Shown here: piece after piece, positions 61,013 through 64,000 of the stretch
Layout: each line of letters begins with the position of its first letter
Position numbering within the stretch: the first letter of the stretch is position 1
Source of the DNA: Lancefieldella rimae ATCC 49626
Lineage (GTDB): Bacteria; Actinomycetota; Coriobacteriia; Coriobacteriales; Atopobiaceae
NCBI RefSeq assembly: GCF_000174015.1
Contig: NZ_ACFE01000001.1
Location: forward strand, 248,001-312,000
Reading direction: 5' to 3'
DNA: 64,000 nt
The notes under the pieces: generated by a model
Told to the model about the DNA's origin: nothing
The model's input: only the letters and a program-made list of their open reading frames with translations
The model's database searches: none
Translations under genes and position numbers: made by a program

Positions 61013-62458
61013 TTATGCTTCGATGGCTTCTTGCATACCTGTCGAGAAGTGCTTGGGACAGTAGCGCTTCTGAGACCTTGCCTCCGTCTGTTCTTTTTTC
61101 GCGGACTTCAAGGCTTCTATTTGTTCGGATGTTGTTGCCGGCGTTGGAATTCGCTCTAAGGAATGAGTACCACCGTCAATAAGACGGAAAAGCTCGCGCG
61201 TAGGACGCTGCTCTTCTTTTTTGGCAGCTCGCTGCATTTCTTCTTCAACGTCTGCAACAAGATGCTCGATATAGGCCGACCGTATGTAATCTGAATTTCC
61301 AAGAGAGTCTGACGTGCCTGCGTTCGCGGAAGTTCCACCTTGCGTCGCAATACCGGACGTAGCCGGAATAACTTCAATGGGATCGCGCGTAACATTGTGC
61401 GTATCATGGCCAAGTTTTGCGTCGAGCGCATCAAGCGCGAGCTCCCAGTCATCCTTGTGCGATAGTTCGGAAACCGTCCGTTTCTCGGGGAACATACCTT
61501 GATCAACAAAGGCTACGCGATCGGCAACGGGCACATCACCACGACCATCCAAATTGTGGTTCATGCTTCCGCATGCTTCTTCCATACGTGTTTTTGTCCC
61601 AACGGCCATATCCGTATGGTTTGCGATTGGCCTGAATGTGCGAGAAGAAAACTCATCCGGAATAGCCTCGGCTTCTATCGCAGTAATGCCAAAATCACGT
61701 GCGATGTTCTTCTCGCCAACCCTTGTGGTCCACCAGCTGGTACCAACATCACCCACGGTTCCGTCAGCACGAGGAATAACGGGCAGGCCTTCCATGGGAT
61801 CTCCCCCAAGACGCTCTTTCAGCACCTCGGCAGCTCCACGGGCACGAGATGCCATGCGTTCACGAAAAGACATGAGCTTAAGGTAGTTCTCAGCAACTTG
61901 TTCGTAATCTTTTGCAGCATGTGCGGCGCGAGGTTGCGAATGTAGCGGTTCTTGAGAAGTCTTTACGTGTACCTTTGGACGAGCGGAAAGCGGTTTTGCC
62001 GCCTCGGATACATTGCTCTGCGAAACATGAATTGCGTTTTCATCGGATACATGTTGAACTCGGATACCCCGATTCTCGCTCCATTGCTGTGCGCGCATAT
62101 GACGAGGTTTGTACTCGGTACATGCAAAGCTTTGAGGCCTATCAAGAGCGATAACCGTGCTTATATCAGCATTTTGAGAAACGCTGTGGGAGTGCTTGGA
62201 TTCATATTGAACAACTGCCTCAGAGCTCGGTACTTCGGACAGCTCTTCTCGTTTTTGTTGGGCATGATAGCCAATAAGCCACGCGATTCCGGATACCATA
62301 CCAATACATGAAAGACCGCCAACGGCACCAATGGCGGCGTATACCACCGGAGAGTCTGATGGCTCAAAGGTAGCAGCTTGGACAGATGCCGGCACCGCTG
62401 CCAACATTACTCCCCCAAGCAAACCAGCCATAACCGCTGGGTTTTTGCGCCATGTCAT
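61013..62458 (-). CDS. Membrane-anchored protein of unknown function
   Basis: I do not recognise this 481-residue protein. It has a cleavable-looking signal peptide (AVMAGLLGGVMLAAVPASVQA, predicted cleavage after about residue 28) and a short linker. A transmembrane helix follows at about 39-63 (YAAIGAVGGLSCIGMVSGIAW). The remaining ~415-residue hydrophilic region is rich in charged residues, His and Ser, without an obvious fold. A conserved-looking core lies at about 205-330 (FRERMASRARGAAEVLKERLG, GTSWWTTRVGEKNIARDFG, EAEAIPDEFSSRTFRPIANH). Start ATG 62458 follows GGGAGGAG. Located between the liv operon and a lipoprotein gene; no operon partner is clear. Confidence 0.85.
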   Translation of the reverse strand: MTWRKNPAVMAGLLGGVMLAAVPASVQAATFEPSDSPVVYAAIGAVGGLSCIGMVSGIAWLIGYHAQQKREELSEVPSSEAVVQYESKHSHSVSQNADISTVIALDRPQSFACTEYKPRHMRAQQWSENRGIRVQHVSDENAIHVSQSNVSEAAKPLSARPKVHVKTSQEPLHSQPRAAHAAKDYEQVAENYLKLMSFRERMASRARGAAEVLKERLGGDPMEGLPVIPRADGTVGDVGTSWWTTRVGEKNIARDFGITAIEAEAIPDEFSSRTFRPIANHTDMAVGTKTRMEEACGSMNHNLDGRGDVPVADRVAFVDQGMFPEKRTVSELSHKDDWELALDALDAKLGHDTHNVTRDPIEVIPATSGIATQGGTSANAGTSDSLGNSDYIRSAYIEHLVADVEEEMQRAAKKEEQRPTRELFRLIDGGTHSLERIPTPATTSEQIEALKSAKKEQTEARSQKRYCPKHFSTGMQEAIEA

Positions 62459-62701
62459 ACGTACTCCTCCCACAAAACCACACGAAGGAGAGAGATTACA
62501 ACCCTATACCGAGAAGAACATTGACCCATACGTCTTGGGTCTCAATGAGTTTGCAACGGTATGGGGTTCGTTTTATCTTCGTGTATCCGTTGCAGCATCT
62601 TTATGCCTATATGAGACTATAACGTACTTGTACCTGTTACGCAGCAATATTCACAAAATAATTTCAAATTTCAATCCAAGCGCTTCCGGAAGTGTCAGAA
62701 A

Positions 62702-63772
62702 CTATTTAATTTTTGCAGTTCCCGCCATTCCTCCACCTGCAGCAGCACCTATAATCACTTTATATTTTCCGTCTGATGTTAATCCAGATTTTTCCGGCGT
62801 ACCTTCTATTTGTGTATCAGGAGAGACCGCAGTGACCCATATACCATCACCACCAAAAGATCTTCCGGAACCGTCTTCATCTATATAAAAACTTCCCTTT
62901 GACAAAAACGCATACTCGTCATACACAACTCCCTGCTTCCAATAATGCGTATGACCAAATTCGCAATATTTTGTAGCTCTTTCTGTAGTTTCAAACGTTG
63001 CATACGGAAGATCAATCGTTACTTTCGTATCAGGATAGTTTTTCTCTTCATCAAGGCTTTCAGATTTTGGTGGCAGAGGAGTTGCATCCAAAGCACTATT
63101 CACCTGAGTCGTTGAAGCATCCACCCGCTTTAAAAAATCCTCTTTCCATGTATCACTCTCAAATGTACCATCCACAATGGTAGAAAGTTTATCAACGTAT
63201 TGAGGAAGCCTTTCGAGACGATCTTGATATATTAAAAGACTTCTATGTGATAGTGGAACTCCTCCAAATTCCATTTCACTCACATCATTCAGTTCCTGTT
63301 CAAGGACAGTTCGAACGTTTTTTGTGAACTCCTCTTTTTTAGCCTGAACCGCCTGTTGGAGTTTTGAGAGCTCTTGCTCAGTTAAATCTTGAGAAGTTGA
63401 ATCTTTTGAAGACGTGAGGGCATCCAACTTCTTTTCCATATCTGTAATTGCCTTTTCTTGTTTTAGACACCCCTCTATATTCTTCAAATCTCCTTCATCA
63501 TCTGATGAATGATTCACCGTATGAAAAGAAAAGGTAACGCGCGTATCAAGAGCATCAACTTGAGCTTTAAGCTCTTTATAGCGAGAGGTGTCTTGCTTTG
63601 CATCCGTATCAGCCTTTTTTGCATCCTGCTTCGGAGCTTCTTGCGGGGCCTGCTGTGCATGACATCCCGCTACTCCTCCCCCACACACGACCATCATACA
63701 GACGACCGCGAGGACAAAAGCAGAATGTAGCTTTCCACGTACCTCAAAAAGCTTTTTAGTATAGCGATTCAT
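62702..63772 (-). CDS. Putative lipoprotein with coiled-coil region, function unknown
   Basis: The 356-residue protein has a lipoprotein signal peptide (hydrophobic VLAVVCMMVVCGGGVAGC, lipobox Cys 37). A Gln/Lys/Asp-rich tether follows (about 39-62), and a helical, coiled-coil-like stretch at about 64-170 is rich in Lys, Glu and Leu. The C-terminal part (about 245-356) looks beta-rich with aromatic and Gly residues (TKYCEFGHTHYWKQGVVYDEY, GSGRSFGGDGIWV) and ends in a Gly/Ala-rich tail. No catalytic motif was recognised. ATG follows AAGGAG. Two Cys (about 100 and in the C-terminal part) remain outside the lipobox. The 228 bp after its stop hold no gene, only the 5' region of the next one. Confidence 0.85.
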   Translation of the reverse strand: MNRYTKKLFEVRGKLHSAFVLAVVCMMVVCGGGVAGCHAQQAPQEAPKQDAKKADTDAKQDTSRYKELKAQVDALDTRVTFSFHTVNHSSDDEGDLKNIEGCLKQEKAITDMEKKLDALTSSKDSTSQDLTEQELSKLQQAVQAKKEEFTKNVRTVLEQELNDVSEMEFGGVPLSHRSLLIYQDRLERLPQYVDKLSTIVDGTFESDTWKEDFLKRVDASTTQVNSALDATPLPPKSESLDEEKNYPDTKVTIDLPYATFETTERATKYCEFGHTHYWKQGVVYDEYAFLSKGSFYIDEDGSGRSFGGDGIWVTAVSPDTQIEGTPEKSGLTSDGKYKVIIGAAAGGGMAGTAKIK

Positions 63773-63886
63773 ATAAACTCCTTACATGACTAAAGAAAAC
63801 CTTTAATCCATAAGACGAATCAACTATATAAAACGTTGCATACGCTTCAGAAATATTTTCTTTTACTCCATATATATCCCATATTA

Positions 63887-64000
63887 TTACGCTAGCTCTG
63901 CCGCCTTTTTGGCAGACCGAATGAGAAAGTCCTCATTGTTTGCCGTCTGTTGCAGGCCCTTGATAAGCGCATTTGTGGCTCTCTCGGTTGTAGGCATGTT
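63887..64000 (-). CDS. rho: C-terminus of probable transcription termination factor Rho (5' part outside window)
   Basis: The last 37 codons of a minus-strand gene entering from the right edge end ATNALIKGLQQTANNEDFL and a short Lys/Ala tail. The pattern of a leucine-rich helix followed by T-x-N-x-E/D-F-L is what the C-terminus of Rho hexamer subunits looks like. With so little sequence the call is tentative. There is no internal start; the ATG near the edge would give only a 36-residue peptide, unlikely to be a gene. Confidence 0.5.
   Translation of the reverse strand, partial: NMPTTERATNALIKGLQQTANNEDFLIRSAKKAAELA

Noticed and set aside
63887-64000. A free-standing small gene of 36 codons at the right edge
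   Set aside because: The frame continues past the window edge, and the peptide looks like the end of a larger protein (probably Rho).

Overview
The window looks like the chromosome of a mid-GC (roughly 45-50 % by eye) actinobacterium, most likely a Coriobacteriia member of the Atopobium/Lancefieldella/Olsenella group. This placement is an inference. It rests on an actinobacterial-type integration host factor (mIHF) gene beside gmk and rpoZ, on RNase J together with PNPase, on CCA-encoding tRNA genes, and on a Firmicutes/Coriobacteria-style galT and galK. Most of the window is ordinary, densely packed housekeeping DNA, largely on the minus strand, with many 1-20 bp overlaps between neighbouring genes.

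Layout. 1-16 kb: RNA turnover and translation/repair (RNase J partial, pnp, rpsO, recO, era, dgkA, ybeY, phoH, mtaB, dnaJ, a second membrane-anchored DnaJ, hemW, dus, lepA), then rpsT on the plus strand. 16-23 kb: holA, the DNA-uptake genes comEC and comEA, then mihF-gmk-rpoZ-thiI. 23-28.5 kb: a pyrimidine operon pyrR-B-C-K-D-F with a leader hairpin that looks like an attenuator. 28.6-35.2 kb: an unusual polysaccharide-export-type ABC ATPase, then a LacI-family regulator divergent from galM-galK-galT. 35-39 kb: clpX, clpP and trigger factor behind tRNA-Leu. 39-44 kb: DNA glycosylase, glutamate dehydrogenase, tRNA-Pro/tRNA-Gly, a GNAT enzyme, a decayed accessory patch (AbiEii-like toxin remnant joined to an ABC-2 permease remnant), a 21-bp iterated repeat, and an export permease. 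44-50 kb: lipid kinase, PTS enzyme I, 1-phosphofructokinase, tRNA-Lys/His, a MalY/PatB-type C-S lyase and tRNA-Arg. 50-56 kb: aspartate-family synthesis, asd-lysC-hom divergent from thrC-thrB. 56-61 kb: branched-chain amino-acid ABC transporter livJHMGF. 61-64 kb: two envelope proteins of unknown function and the probable end of rho.

The most interesting signals are not classic genes. First, the heptamer CGAGAAG (often GGCGAGAAG or GCCGAGAAG) occurs about 65-70 times by hand count, in both orientations, against about 7 expected. Two intergenic copies are inverted pairs and comEA/comEC lie in the same window, so an uptake-sequence-like role is worth testing against a codon-pair-bias explanation. 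Second, an exactly 21-bp-spaced repeat array sits just after the stop codon of the export permease. Third, two domain architectures are odd: a DnaJ ending in transmembrane helices, and a Wzt/TagH-like ATPase with an N-terminal beta-sandwich-like domain.
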